Under the pieces are notes generated by a model. The model ran no database searches. It was not told the origin of the DNA and worked only from the letters and a program-made list of their open reading frames with translations. Positions 38,279-46,320 of a stretch of 64,000 nt of DNA are shown here, piece after piece. How positions within the stretch are numbered: position 1 is the stretch's first letter; every line of letters starts with the position of its first letter. The position numbers and the translations under genes were made by a program. The DNA lies in NCBI GenBank assembly GCA_027459785.1, contig DAIDGU010000063.1, positions 1-64,000 on the forward strand. The letters run 5' to 3'. Origin of the DNA: Ktedonobacteria bacterium. Its GTDB lineage: Bacteria > Chloroflexota > Ktedonobacteria > Ktedonobacterales > JACDGC01.

Positions 38279-38316
38279 CCTCCTTAACCCCCTCCCCATG
38301 AATAGTGGCGAGGGGG
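38279..38316. repeat. Short family C palindrome
   Basis: CCCCCTCCCCATGAATAGTG and GCGAGGGGG make a partial copy of the family C repeat just behind the response-regulator gene. Confidence 0.5.
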
Positions 38317-38450
38317 AATTTGCATATCGGCGCTACCTGGCAATCGGCGAGATGCGCGGCAATGGCATTTGCAGGAGAGTGAGACGGGAGCGTATATCAC
38401 AAGAAGTAGCCTGTTTAGGGGGCGATCCAGCACCGCTTGCGCAGAGATGT

Positions 38451-38470
38451 GTATACTGTCACCAGTATGC
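38451..38470. promoter_or_regulatory. Palindromic operator-like site before the PP2C gene
   Basis: GTATACTG-TCAC-CAGTATGC is a 20-base near-perfect palindrome containing a TATACT -10 box, 36 bases before the PP2C start. A bound regulator would block this promoter. Confidence 0.45.
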
Positions 38471-38505
38471 AATAGTATTTTCAAATAGAAACGGCGGAAC
38501 ATGGT

Positions 38506-39378
38506 ATGGCCGGGCAATGGCGTGAGCGCGTGCGCGGTGGATCAGCCACGCGCAAAAAACCAATCGTAGGGCGAACGAATGAAGACACTGTATTATGTCG
38601 TGTCATTGATGGGGTCATGGGCGTATTCGACGGCATCGGCTCATATGCCGAAGCGCGTTCGGCCAGCCAGATCGCGCGGCAACTCTGCACCGAGCCGTTG
38701 CGCAGCATCGACCGGCAAAAGTTTGCGACACTGGATGATGCCCTGATGGCGGTGGGCAAGGCGCTGATGGCCGCGCAAGAGGGCGTGGTCGAACTCCAAC
38801 GGCAATATCCCGAAGCTGGCGAAGGCGGCACCACGGCGACGCTGGTCAAACTCTGGCAGCCAAGCGCGGACACACCCGTTTCGGCGCTGTACGCCAATAT
38901 CGGCGACAGCCGGCTCTATCAGTGGCACGCCAAGGAACGCCGCCTGGAGCGCCTGACGAACGACGACAACGTGCTGCGCAGTTGGCGCGAGGTCGGCTGG
39001 ATCGACGACGCGACGATGGAGGAGATCTCGACCCTGATCGATGACTTCACCGGCGCGGACCTGTTGCCGCCCGCCGCGCGCGAGGCGTGGGAGCAGCGTA
39101 ACACCATCTGCGCCTGGCTGGGCATGCCCGATATCACCTTCACCCTGGGGGCGACCCAGCTTTCACCAGGGGATCGCCTGGTGGCCACCACCGACGGCAT
39201 CCACGACAACCTGACCAACGCCGAGATCGCGCGCATCATCGGGCGCCCGCACATCACCGACGCCCGTGAGATTGCCGTGAACCTGGTGGATGTCGCCGAA
39301 GCCATCGCCGCCGCCGACGCCAGCCCACGCGCCAAGCCGGATGATATGACCGCCGTCGCCTTCATTTTGGATAAATAA
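38506..39378 (+). CDS. PP2C-type protein serine/threonine phosphatase
   Basis: 290 residues. Metal-binding motifs are GRTNED (residues about 22-27), GVFDGIG, NIGDSRLY, LVATTDGIHDNL and the final KPDDMTAVAF, the standard PP2C series; the usual DGxGG reads DGIGS. These phosphatases reverse Ser/Thr phosphorylation or act in partner switching. The ATG at 38506 has only a weak ribosome site. Two kinase-like genes lie 3-4 kb away (41856-43757), but both lack catalytic residues. Confidence 0.87.
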   Translation: MAGQWRERVRGGSATRKKPIVGRTNEDTVLCRVIDGVMGVFDGIGSYAEARSASQIARQLCTEPLRSIDRQKFATLDDALMAVGKALMAAQEGVVELQRQYPEAGEGGTTATLVKLWQPSADTPVSALYANIGDSRLYQWHAKERRLERLTNDDNVLRSWREVGWIDDATMEEISTLIDDFTGADLLPPAAREAWEQRNTICAWLGMPDITFTLGATQLSPGDRLVATTDGIHDNLTNAEIARIIGRPHITDAREIAVNLVDVAEAIAAADASPRAKPDDMTAVAFILDK

Positions 39379-39409
39379 CGGGGAATATAGCGTTGGGCGG
39401 CAGGCACCA

Positions 39410-39805
39410 TCAACCGCCGGCGCTGTCGCTGATCTGTTCCACCTGCCAGGCATCGTTGACCCAGAGGCCCAGCACGCGCACGCCCAGCCCCCAGCCGGCG
39501 ATGACCTGCGCGCCCTGGCGCACCTGGGCCTGATGCTCCGCCGCCGTGACGGGATTGCCAGCGCAGTCGTGATGTGCTGCCAGCGCCACCACCTGGGAGT
39601 GGTGCGCATTGACCGACACGGCAACCTTGCGCTTGACATCTTCAATCTGCGCTGGCGTCCCCTGCGTCAGCAGCTTTTCCGGCCCAGGTTCGGTGATCAG
39701 ATCGACATATTGCACACCCACGTTGTGTTCCATCCAGGCGATCACCGCGCGCTGCGTGCGCCCGTCAATGCAGTTGATCGCCGCCGCGAAGGTTCCCGTC
39801 GCCAT
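39410..39805 (-). CDS. Carbonic-anhydrase-like small protein
   Basis: 131 residues. INCIDGRTQ, VDLITEPGPEKLL, and especially ALAAHHDCAGNPV with GLWVND match the small family of putative carbonic anhydrases related to the beta class. Cys11-type and HHDC residues could bind zinc as in beta carbonic anhydrase, but activity in this family is not established to my knowledge. AAAGGAG eight bases before the ATG at 39805 fixes the start. Confidence 0.75.
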   Translation of the reverse strand: MATGTFAAAINCIDGRTQRAVIAWMEHNVGVQYVDLITEPGPEKLLTQGTPAQIEDVKRKVAVSVNAHHSQVVALAAHHDCAGNPVTAAEHQAQVRQGAQVIAGWGLGVRVLGLWVNDAWQVEQISDSAGG

Positions 39806-39855
39806 CGTTCTTGCTCCTTTGCTTCATACCCTTTTTGAGCGATCACTATGGATAC

Positions 39856-39927
39856 CGGAGGACAGCCATTCCCCATAACCCCGGAGGACAGACAGGAATG
39901 TCTGTCCGGCCCCGCTGACCACCGTCT
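39856..39927. repeat. Family A repeat element
   Basis: Contains CCGGAGGACAGCCATTCCCC and GGACAGACAGGAATGTCTGT followed by CCGGCCCCGCTGACCACCGT, the same end module as at 57490-57510 and (inverted) 63279-63300. Confidence 0.8.
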
Positions 39928-40302
39928 TCACTCCCAATATTTCGCCCAGGATGTCGGCGATTCCCACACCTGCACGTAGGCAACGCGCGCCTGGTCGGCA
40001 GCGGCGGCAACCTGATCGCGCAGCGCCAGGTAGATCGTGCGCGCGATCTGCTCCGTGGAGGGATTGATCGCATCAAAAGGTGGCACGTCGTTGAGGACGT
40101 TATGATCATAGTCCGCGGTTACCGCTTGCACGGCGGCTTTGATGGCGCGAAAATCGACCAGAATCCCCAACTCGTTCACCTGTGGCCCTTCCAGGCACAC
40201 GGCGACTTCCCAGCGGTGGCCGTGCATGCGCTCGCAGTTGCCGTTATAGCCGCGCAACGCATGGGCCGCATCGAAACTGAAGGTTTTACACACTTGAAAC
40301 AT
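39928..40302 (-). CDS. queD: 6-pyruvoyl-tetrahydropterin synthase / QueD family protein
   Basis: 124 residues. Zinc-binding His are in FDAAHAL and MHGHRW; the catalytic Cys is in NCERMHGH, and a Glu in WESPTSWAKYW binds the pterin. This fits QueD (6-carboxy-tetrahydropterin synthase for queuosine) and the related pyruvoyl enzyme. The pterin dehydratase gene is divergent next door, which leaves a tetrahydropterin role possible. The ATG at 40302 is chosen by homology; GGGAG lies 12 bases upstream, while an in-frame ATG at 40347 overlaps a promoter-like TACAAT. Confidence 0.88.
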   Translation of the reverse strand: MFQVCKTFSFDAAHALRGYNGNCERMHGHRWEVAVCLEGPQVNELGILVDFRAIKAAVQAVTADYDHNVLNDVPPFDAINPSTEQIARTIYLALRDQVAAAADQARVAYVQVWESPTSWAKYWE

Positions 40303-40410
40303 CGCGCGCTTTTTCTCCCGATCATCTTCCAAACCATTGTATCGCATATGCTAAACTATGGACAGGTGTTGTAGCGTCACGTTCCTATACAGCGGAAAGA
40401 AGGCAAGGGG

Positions 40411-40713
40411 ATGGCGAAACTCAGTGACAGCGAGATCCAGGCCGCGCTCGGTGGCTTGCCGGGCTGGCAACTGACCAATGGTATGCTCAGCAAAACTTAT
40501 GAACTGCCGGGCTTTCCCGACGCCATCGCGCTGGTCAACGGCGCGGCGGAACTGGCCGAGGCACAGGGCCACCACCCCGATATCGACATCCGCTATAACA
40601 AAGTGACCTTCGCGTTGGTGACGCACGATGCCGGCGGCATCACCGACAAGGACGTGCAGATGGCCCGCGCCATCGAGGAACAATCGCACTTCCCCGAACG
40701 CGATATGGAGTGA
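40411..40713 (+). CDS. 4a-hydroxytetrahydrobiopterin dehydratase (pterin carbinolamine dehydratase)
   Basis: 100 residues, full length. LPGWQ and GHHPDIDIRYNKVTF are the family signature, with the active-site His pair HH in QGHHPDI. The enzyme dehydrates pterin-4a-carbinolamine to recycle the cofactor of aromatic-amino-acid hydroxylases; bacterial members also occur as molybdopterin-related moonlighting proteins. No hydroxylase gene is in the window. AAGGGG is directly before the ATG. Confidence 0.93.
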   Translation: MAKLSDSEIQAALGGLPGWQLTNGMLSKTYELPGFPDAIALVNGAAELAEAQGHHPDIDIRYNKVTFALVTHDAGGITDKDVQMARAIEEQSHFPERDME

Positions 40714-40718
40714 ATCAC

Positions 40719-41345
40719 TCAGATCCGTCCCAGGGCGGAAAGCAGCGCCACCCAGCCCTCGAAAAGTAGGGACAGCGGGAGGGCGAACCCCACGAGATGC
40801 CATGTGGCACGGCGCAGATCGCCCCGCCAGCCAGCATCAAGCGGCGCGGCGCTTACCCGTGCCGTGCCGGCATGGGCGATCCCACCGGCCACCAAGCCGA
40901 GCAGGGCGGCGACGAGCGCCGACACGAGCGTGACCGGCAGCGCGGGGCCGTAGCGCCACGGTACGGGCAGCGCGGTGAAGAGCGGCACACTGCCGGCCAC
41001 CAGGCCCACCACGCCCGCCACCATTCCGGTGCCAGCGGTGAGCGCCTGCCCAACGCGCCCGCGTGGCTCCCCCAGCGTCGGCCTGGCGATGGCCCACGCC
41101 AGCGTCGCGCCGATGATCGCTTGCAGCGCGACAGACGCGGCGAACGGGCCGTAGCTGAGCGCCAACAGCGCCAGGTAGCCATCCCGCGTGACCAGCAGCG
41201 CCATCGGCAGCGCCACCAACGCCAGCACGAGGCTGGCGGCAGCGGCAGCCAGCAGCGCCAGCGGCACGGCCAGCACCACCGCCCAGAGGGTTTGGCGCAA
41301 CCGGGCCGGCCAGGGTAGGGCAGGATGGCTTGGCAGCTCACCCAT
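40719..41345 (-). CDS. Polytopic membrane protein
   Basis: 208 residues, very Ala/Leu-rich, with five or six transmembrane segments and ARPTLGEPRGRVGQALTA as the main polar loop. No family recognised. It starts 10 bases after the stop of the upstream membrane protein and so is cotranscribed with it. It converges with the pterin dehydratase gene with five bases between stops. Confidence 0.75.
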   Translation of the reverse strand: MGELPSHPALPWPARLRQTLWAVVLAVPLALLAAAAASLVLALVALPMALLVTRDGYLALLALSYGPFAASVALQAIIGATLAWAIARPTLGEPRGRVGQALTAGTGMVAGVVGLVAGSVPLFTALPVPWRYGPALPVTLVSALVAALLGLVAGGIAHAGTARVSAAPLDAGWRGDLRRATWHLVGFALPLSLLFEGWVALLSALGRI

Positions 41346-41355
41346 CGCGCGAGCC

Positions 41356-41676
41356 TTACGCGTCGGCTTCCAGCACGCTGCGCACGATGCCATAGGCAAC
41401 CATGAAACCCAGCGCGCCGGTGATCACCATCAGCGAGATCCACACCCAGGTGAGGCCGCTCGACCCCGTATCCGGCTGGCGCAGCAGCAGGAACAGCAGC
41501 ACCAACGGCAACAGCACCACGGCCAGCGCCATCAAAAACACGAGAACCGAACCGCCCGATTTCCACAGCGACCGCCCCGGATCGCTATGCACTGCCACTC
41601 GCCCCGCGATGCTCGACACTGCCGGGATTGCGACGATCTCGCCCTTCTTGGTAGGCGCGCTCTCTGCATCCGCCAT
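41356..41676 (-). CDS. Small two-helix membrane protein
   Basis: 106 residues. A polar N-terminal 50 residues precede two transmembrane segments (about 48-70 and 80-102). No family recognised. The ATG at 41676 is chosen over 41724 because GAGG is nearer and the residues before it are low in coding character. It is first of a two-gene unit with the following membrane protein. Confidence 0.7.
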   Translation of the reverse strand: MADAESAPTKKGEIVAIPAVSSIAGRVAVHSDPGRSLWKSGGSVLVFLMALAVVLLPLVLLFLLLRQPDTGSSGLTWVWISLMVITGALGFMVAYGIVRSVLEADA

Positions 41677-41855
41677 AATTAGTCCATCCTCACCACCGAC
41701 TGAATCGCCGCGCCTTGTTCGCACATCTTATGTAATACAACCGGCGCGGCCCGTGCATGCAGTATAGCATTAATGCCGACATGACGCCAATCGAGGCGGG
41801 CGGATGGTTGGCTTCATCCGCCCGCCTCGGTCATGGCTCGATCCCGATGGAACCC

Positions 41856-42611
41856 TTATTGCAGGCGCAGCAGCGCCAGGCGGAACGCCGCGACGGTGGC
41901 ATAGCGCGCAGCGGGGTCGAGCGCGAGCGCCCGCATGATGACGATGTTGAGGTCAGGATTGAAGTTGGCCAGTTCTGGCGCGCCCTTGCTATACCAACCA
42001 TGCCAGCCGGTGAGGGCGTGGTGCAGAGTGGCGGCCAGGCTGAAGACCAGGCGTTGCTCGTCGTCGCCACTCGGCGCGGTGAAATGCGACGCCGTCGGCG
42101 CATGCGCCCCGACCAGCGCCGCCAACGCCGTCAGCCGCGCCCGCCCTGCCTTGGTTATGAAGACCGTCGTGGGCGAGATGTCCGCCGCGTTGAGGTGCTG
42201 GTGCTGGTAGGCCAGGTAGCCCAGCGCGTTACAGAGTTGAATGCCGTATGAGACAGCCTGGGCCGGCGTGCTGAGCGGCTGCGCGCACAAAGGCGCACCT
42301 TCGCCCGCGCTCATCACGGTGAAAAGCGCGCCATGCTCGGTGAAGATATCGACACCCTGGGCGATGCCCGGATGGCAAAGATGGCTGAGGGTGGTCTTGT
42401 GCGCGATGGCCGCCTGCATGGCCGCCTCCGCCACGTGATCGATGCGCTCAATAAGGACAGGGCGCGTGATGCCGCGCTGCTGGCCGGCATAAAGGGTGCG
42501 CTGGGCAGACGTACAAAGTTGGGCGGTGATGGTGAATGCACCGCCCGCCAGGGGGGTGGGTGCGTTGTGTGGGCGGCCCTCGGAGATGGGCCGGGTGACT
42601 TGTGCGACCAT
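41856..42611 (-). CDS. Protein-kinase-like protein lacking catalytic residues (paralogue 1)
   Basis: 251 residues. The order of segments follows the kinase fold: PVLIERI (beta3-like), HPGIAQGVDIFTEHGALFTV (hinge), ALGYLAYQHQHLNAADISPTTVFITKAG (catalytic loop position), a helix with LVFSLAATLHHALTGWHGW, and RALALDPAARYATVAAFRLALL (the end of the C-lobe). At residues 141-144 NAAD stands where HRD-K should be, and TALA replaces DFG, so it should be a pseudokinase. The gene at 42963-43757 is a paralogue. A promoter is at 42777-42805. Confidence 0.75.
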   Translation of the reverse strand: MVAQVTRPISEGRPHNAPTPLAGGAFTITAQLCTSAQRTLYAGQQRGITRPVLIERIDHVAEAAMQAAIAHKTTLSHLCHPGIAQGVDIFTEHGALFTVMSAGEGAPLCAQPLSTPAQAVSYGIQLCNALGYLAYQHQHLNAADISPTTVFITKAGRARLTALAALVGAHAPTASHFTAPSGDDEQRLVFSLAATLHHALTGWHGWYSKGAPELANFNPDLNIVIMRALALDPAARYATVAAFRLALLRLQ

Positions 42612-42776
42612 AAGACTGTGTCACAACTCCTACGTTGAGATGTTCGTCGTTGAACAGTGGCAGCCAGGCTGGCAAAGCGGACTCAACAGCAATCCGTGGA
42701 CGCTGCCCGGCGGAACGGCGAAAAGGGGATGCGCCTGATCGGGTATAGCTGGGAACAACCTCGTTCCATATCGCAT

Positions 42777-42805
42777 AGTATAGTACACGCGCCGGGCCAG
42801 ATCAA
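42777..42805 (-). promoter_or_regulatory. Promoter of pseudokinase gene 1
   Basis: On the minus strand TTGATC and TATACT are spaced by 17 bases. It lies in the 351-base gap (42612-42962) between the two pseudokinase genes, in which nothing else is seen. Confidence 0.55.
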
Positions 42806-42962
42806 GGGCGCGTTGTGCAATACTACACAGCCATGATGTCCCCTGCTGCATACTTCTTACGCATCCTATCGGCCAGGACCGCCTTTTTCCACAGGGTGTT
42901 GCCAGCTTTTGCAGAAAAATTGACCATTTTGAAATAGCGACGGCCTGACAGATGTGCCAGGA

Positions 42963-43757
42963 CTATTGGGGCAAGCGCAAGAGCGCCTGGCGTAGCGCCA
43001 TGGGATCGTGCCAGCGGGCGAGGGGATCGGCAGCGAGCGCGCGGGCGATGAGCGCGCTCAGGTCGTCGGTGCAGTCGGGGCGCAACACACCCAATGGCGG
43101 CGCACCTTCAGCGTAACGACCCTGCCAGCCGGTGAGGGCGTGGTGCAGTGTCGCACCGATGCCGAAGACCGCCGCGCCCGGCAGGCCGCGCATTGCCGGC
43201 GGCAAGAAGCGCGAACGATAGCGCGGGATGGCGCAGCCCAGCAGCGCCGTCAGGTTCACCAGACGCACGCGCCCGACGGCGCTGATGAAAACGGTGGTGG
43301 GGTCAATCGTCGGCACGGCACCCCGCGCTTCGGGCCGCCAAGCCAGATAGTTCAGCGCATTGCAAAGCTGCACCCCCCAGTTCACGGCCTCCGCCTGGGC
43401 CACCAGGCGGCGTGGTGTGGCCAGCGTCGCGCCCGCCCCCGGCACCAAGACCGTATGCAGCGCGCCCTCGTCCGCGAAAACATCCACGCAGCGCGCCAGG
43501 TTCGGGTGCGCCAGCGCCAGCAGTTCGTCGGCCCGTGCCAGGGCGCTGCCCAGCCGCGCCCGGCTGAGGCCCGTGCAGCGCTCGATCAGCACCGGCTGGT
43601 CGATGTCGCAGCGCCGACCCCATAGCACGACGCGCCCGCCGGTGACGTGCCAGGCATCCTCAACGAGATAGCGTCCCCCATGCAAAGGGTGCGTGATGCG
43701 CGCGACGCCGCTGCCAGAATGGCCCAGCGGCAGGGAATATGCAGCGGCCATATGCAT
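42963..43757 (-). CDS. Protein-kinase-like protein lacking catalytic residues (paralogue 2)
   Basis: 264 residues, aligned along its length with the gene at 41856-42611: PVLIERCTGLSRARLGSALA, AHPNLARCVDVFADEGALHT, WGVQLCNALNYLAW, IDPTTVFISAVGRVRLVNLT, GATLHHALTGWQGRYAEGAP and RALAADPLARWHDPMALRQA. The HRD and DFG motifs are again missing. GGAGGG seven bases before the ATG at 43757 fixes the start; the longer frame to 43841 has no ribosome site. The two genes probably arose by tandem duplication. Confidence 0.78.
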   Translation of the reverse strand: MHMAAAYSLPLGHSGSGVARITHPLHGGRYLVEDAWHVTGGRVVLWGRRCDIDQPVLIERCTGLSRARLGSALARADELLALAHPNLARCVDVFADEGALHTVLVPGAGATLATPRRLVAQAEAVNWGVQLCNALNYLAWRPEARGAVPTIDPTTVFISAVGRVRLVNLTALLGCAIPRYRSRFLPPAMRGLPGAAVFGIGATLHHALTGWQGRYAEGAPPLGVLRPDCTDDLSALIARALAADPLARWHDPMALRQALLRLPQ

Positions 43758-43979
43758 GCCTACCCTCCAGCAGGGGGACGAGTCAAACCACGCATCATCG
43801 GGCGAATAGCTGGGCGATTCGCTCATCAACATGTGCCACAAACAGCGTGTCCCCGCCGCTACCCAAAGTATAACGCGCCTGCTCGTCCCATCCTATGGGC
43901 GATCCGCACAAAATTTCCCTGGTATGCGCGGATGTGCTATGCTGAAGGGCAGCCAGTGCCAGCGAGAGGAGCGCATTTT

Positions 43980-44852
43980 ATGGGCAGTACCGCCCCCACG
44001 CAATTGACGACCAATTATCACATGCATTCCCGCTTCTGCGACGGGCAGGGGGAGATCGCGGAGTACGTGCAGCAGGCGGTGGCGCTCGGCTTCACCTCCA
44101 TCGGCATCTCCAGCCACGCGCCGGTGCCGTTCCCGAACACCTATGCGATGCTCCCCGATCAGTTGGCGGACTACGTGGCGGAAGTGCGCCGCCTGCAAGC
44201 GGAATACGCAGGGCAGATCGCCATCGCGCTGGGAGCGGAGATCGATGTCATCCCCGGCCTGCAAGACTATTACACGGCGACGCTCTTGCCCCATGATTTC
44301 GACTACTTCATCGGCTCAGTGCATTTTGTCGGCAATGATCCACATAACGGGTTGCCCTGGGAATTCGATGCCGGCCTGGATAATTTCCTGCGTGGGCTGA
44401 ACGATTGGTACGAGGGCGATTTCCGCCGTCTAGCCGAGGATTATTATGCCCTCGCCCGCCTGGTGCCACATTTCCTCCCCGGCGTCGCCATCGTCGGGCA
44501 TATGGATCGCATCAAGAAATATAACACCGTCTACCCATGTTTCAGCGAAGATGACGCCTGGTATCGTGACGCCGTGGAAGCGACCTTGCGGACGTATGCC
44601 GACGCGCACATCATCGTGGAACTGAACACCGCTGGCTGGCGGCAGCCCATCGCCGAAGCGTATCCCAGCCCGTGGATTGTCGCGCGCTGCTTCGCGCTGG
44701 GCATCCGCATGACCATCGACACCGACGCTCACCACCCGACGTACCTGGCCGCCGACCACCCCCGCGCCCTCGCGCTCCTGCGCGCCGTCGGCTACCGCGA
44801 TCTCTGGGTGCGCCGCGCCGACACCTGGCTGGCCGAGCCACTGCCGGAGTGA
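43980..44852 (+). CDS. PHP-family phosphatase, probable histidinol-phosphatase
   Basis: 290 residues. The PHP metal motif is YHMHSRFCDGQGE (H14, H16, D21), followed by GISSHAP, GAEIDVIPG, DYFIGSVHFV, GHMDRIKKY and TIDTDAHHP. This order fits HisK-type histidinol-phosphate phosphatase of histidine synthesis; no other his gene is nearby, so another phosphoester is possible. GAGGAG nine bases before the ATG at 43980 fixes the start. An extended -10 TGCTATGCT at 43935-43943 may be its promoter. Confidence 0.85.
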   Translation: MGSTAPTQLTTNYHMHSRFCDGQGEIAEYVQQAVALGFTSIGISSHAPVPFPNTYAMLPDQLADYVAEVRRLQAEYAGQIAIALGAEIDVIPGLQDYYTATLLPHDFDYFIGSVHFVGNDPHNGLPWEFDAGLDNFLRGLNDWYEGDFRRLAEDYYALARLVPHFLPGVAIVGHMDRIKKYNTVYPCFSEDDAWYRDAVEATLRTYADAHIIVELNTAGWRQPIAEAYPSPWIVARCFALGIRMTIDTDAHHPTYLAADHPRALALLRAVGYRDLWVRRADTWLAEPLPE

Positions 44853-44859
44853 GCCGCAC

Positions 44860-45121
44860 AGCCATTTTTGTCTGTCACCACGGCGGACAGGAATGTCCTC
44901 CCCACGATGGTCAATGTCCGCCCCACGATGGTCAATGTCCGCCCCACGATCACTCGAAGGACAGCCATTCCTGTCTGTCATCACATCAACTCGAAGGACA
45001 GCCATTCCTGTCTGTCATCACATCAACTCGAAGGACAGACATGCCTGTCTGTCACCACATCAACCCGGAGGACAGACATTCCTGTCTGTCACGCGAGGAC
45101 AGCCCTTCCTTGATTTGTCTG
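44860..45121. repeat. Tandem array of family A palindromes, 37-base period
   Basis: Four to five units start at 44954, 44991, 45028, 45065 and about 45095. Each contains AGGACAG(C/A)CATTCCTGTC plus a constant linker ATCACATCAACTCGA. Before it two 21-base units CACGATGGTCAATGTCCGCC lie in tandem (44902-44943). It fills the gap between two convergent genes. Confidence 0.85.
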
Positions 45122-45160
45122 TGATGGTGGCTGATCAAATACAAGAAGTGGTCGGGCAAA

Positions 45161-45961
45161 CTACGGGCGGCGCAGGGCTTCGGGCAATTCGGGCAAGCCG
45201 ACCCGCGCGCGAAGCGCCGAGGAGTGGACGTTGACGAACTCGCCGGCGAAAGCCGCACCATCCGGCCCGCACAGCCACGCGATGCATGCAGCCGCCTCGG
45301 CGGGCGGGCGTAGCCAGCCCTGGGCATGGTACTGGCGGAACGTTTCGGCCTCCGGCAGTGGATTCGCGCGCATGTCCGTTTGCATCTGCGTGTCCATGAT
45401 CCCCGGCGCGAAGCTGAGCGGCACCACGCCGCTGCCCTGCACCTCCGCCGCCAGCACGCGCGTCAAATGCAGCAAACCCGCCTTTGCCGCGCTATACGCC
45501 GCCAGCCCCGGACTGGCCCCGACGGCAGCGCCGGATGACACGTTGATGATGCGCCCCCATCCGCGCGCCAGCATCCCCGGCAGCACGGCGCGCATGGCAT
45601 AAAACGGCCCATCCAGGTTCACCATCAGGTTGTATGCCCACGCCGCCGGATCGAGCGTGGCAACCTGCCCCACGGGTTCACCGACCGCCGCGTTATTGAT
45701 GAGGATCGTGATCGGGCCGAGCGCGGTTTCGCTCTGCGCCACGACCTCGCGCATGGCCTCCCATTCCGCCACGTCCGCCGCGACGACCTGCGCCCGCCGG
45801 CCCAGCACCGTCACCTGCGCCGCCACCTCGTCCAGCGCCGCCGCCGTGCGCCCCACCAGCGCCACATCCGCGCCCGCCTGAGCCAGCGCCAGCGTCGTCG
45901 CCGCGCCCAGCCCCCGACCGCCCCCCGTAATCAACGCGACCTGACCCTGTAAACCAACCAT
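45161..45961 (-). CDS. Short-chain dehydrogenase/reductase
   Basis: 266 residues of classical SDR type. The cofactor motif is TGGGRGLG, INNAA marks strand 4, INVSSGAAV holds the catalytic Ser, and YSAAK the Tyr-Lys pair. An acidic residue after beta2 is replaced by R in ALVGRT, which favours NADP(H). The substrate is not predictable. AGGAGG nine bases before the ATG at 45961 fixes the start. A family B element lies directly upstream. Confidence 0.92.
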   Translation of the reverse strand: MVGLQGQVALITGGGRGLGAATTLALAQAGADVALVGRTAAALDEVAAQVTVLGRRAQVVAADVAEWEAMREVVAQSETALGPITILINNAAVGEPVGQVATLDPAAWAYNLMVNLDGPFYAMRAVLPGMLARGWGRIINVSSGAAVGASPGLAAYSAAKAGLLHLTRVLAAEVQGSGVVPLSFAPGIMDTQMQTDMRANPLPEAETFRQYHAQGWLRPPAEAAACIAWLCGPDGAAFAGEFVNVHSSALRARVGLPELPEALRRP

Positions 45962-46017
45962 GTTCTTTTGCCTCCTGATAATTCCGTATTCAATGAACAA
46001 AGCGCAGCAGCAGCAGC

Positions 46018-46290
46018 GGGCGGGAGCACAGGCGGGTGGGGGACGGCGGGGCGGGGGACGGCGAGGCGGGGGACGGCGGGCGGTTGCCGGGGGGACGGCG
46101 GGCGGGGTGGACGGGCGGGCGGTATTGATTGAAACCATTTGCGCGCCTAGGGGCGTGCCGCCACGAAACCCGCCGTCGCGGGTTGGGATCCGAGTCCGCG
46201 ACGGCGGACTTCGTCGCCGTCAGGCGCTTAGGCGCGAATTCATTCGCCCGCGTCCGCAGCGTGGTTGCAACCGCCCGCCGTCCCGCCGTT
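46018..46290. repeat. MITE-like inverted-repeat element (family B)
   Basis: Long arms face each other: GGCGTGCCGCCACGAAACCC and CGACGGCGGACTTCGTCGCC, GAAACCATTTGCGCGCCTAG and AGGCGCTTAGGCGCGAATTC, and outer GACGGCGGGCGGTTG / CAACCGCCCGCCGTC. The left end also holds several GGGGGACGGCG tandem copies. No gene is inside. Confidence 0.8.
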
Positions 46291-46320
46291 CTTCCTGTGG
46301 CGCTGGCCATCGCTCGCACC

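Noticed and set aside
44950-45110. CRISPR array
   Set aside because: The linkers between the palindromes are nearly identical to one another, the units decay along the array, and no cas gene is near.
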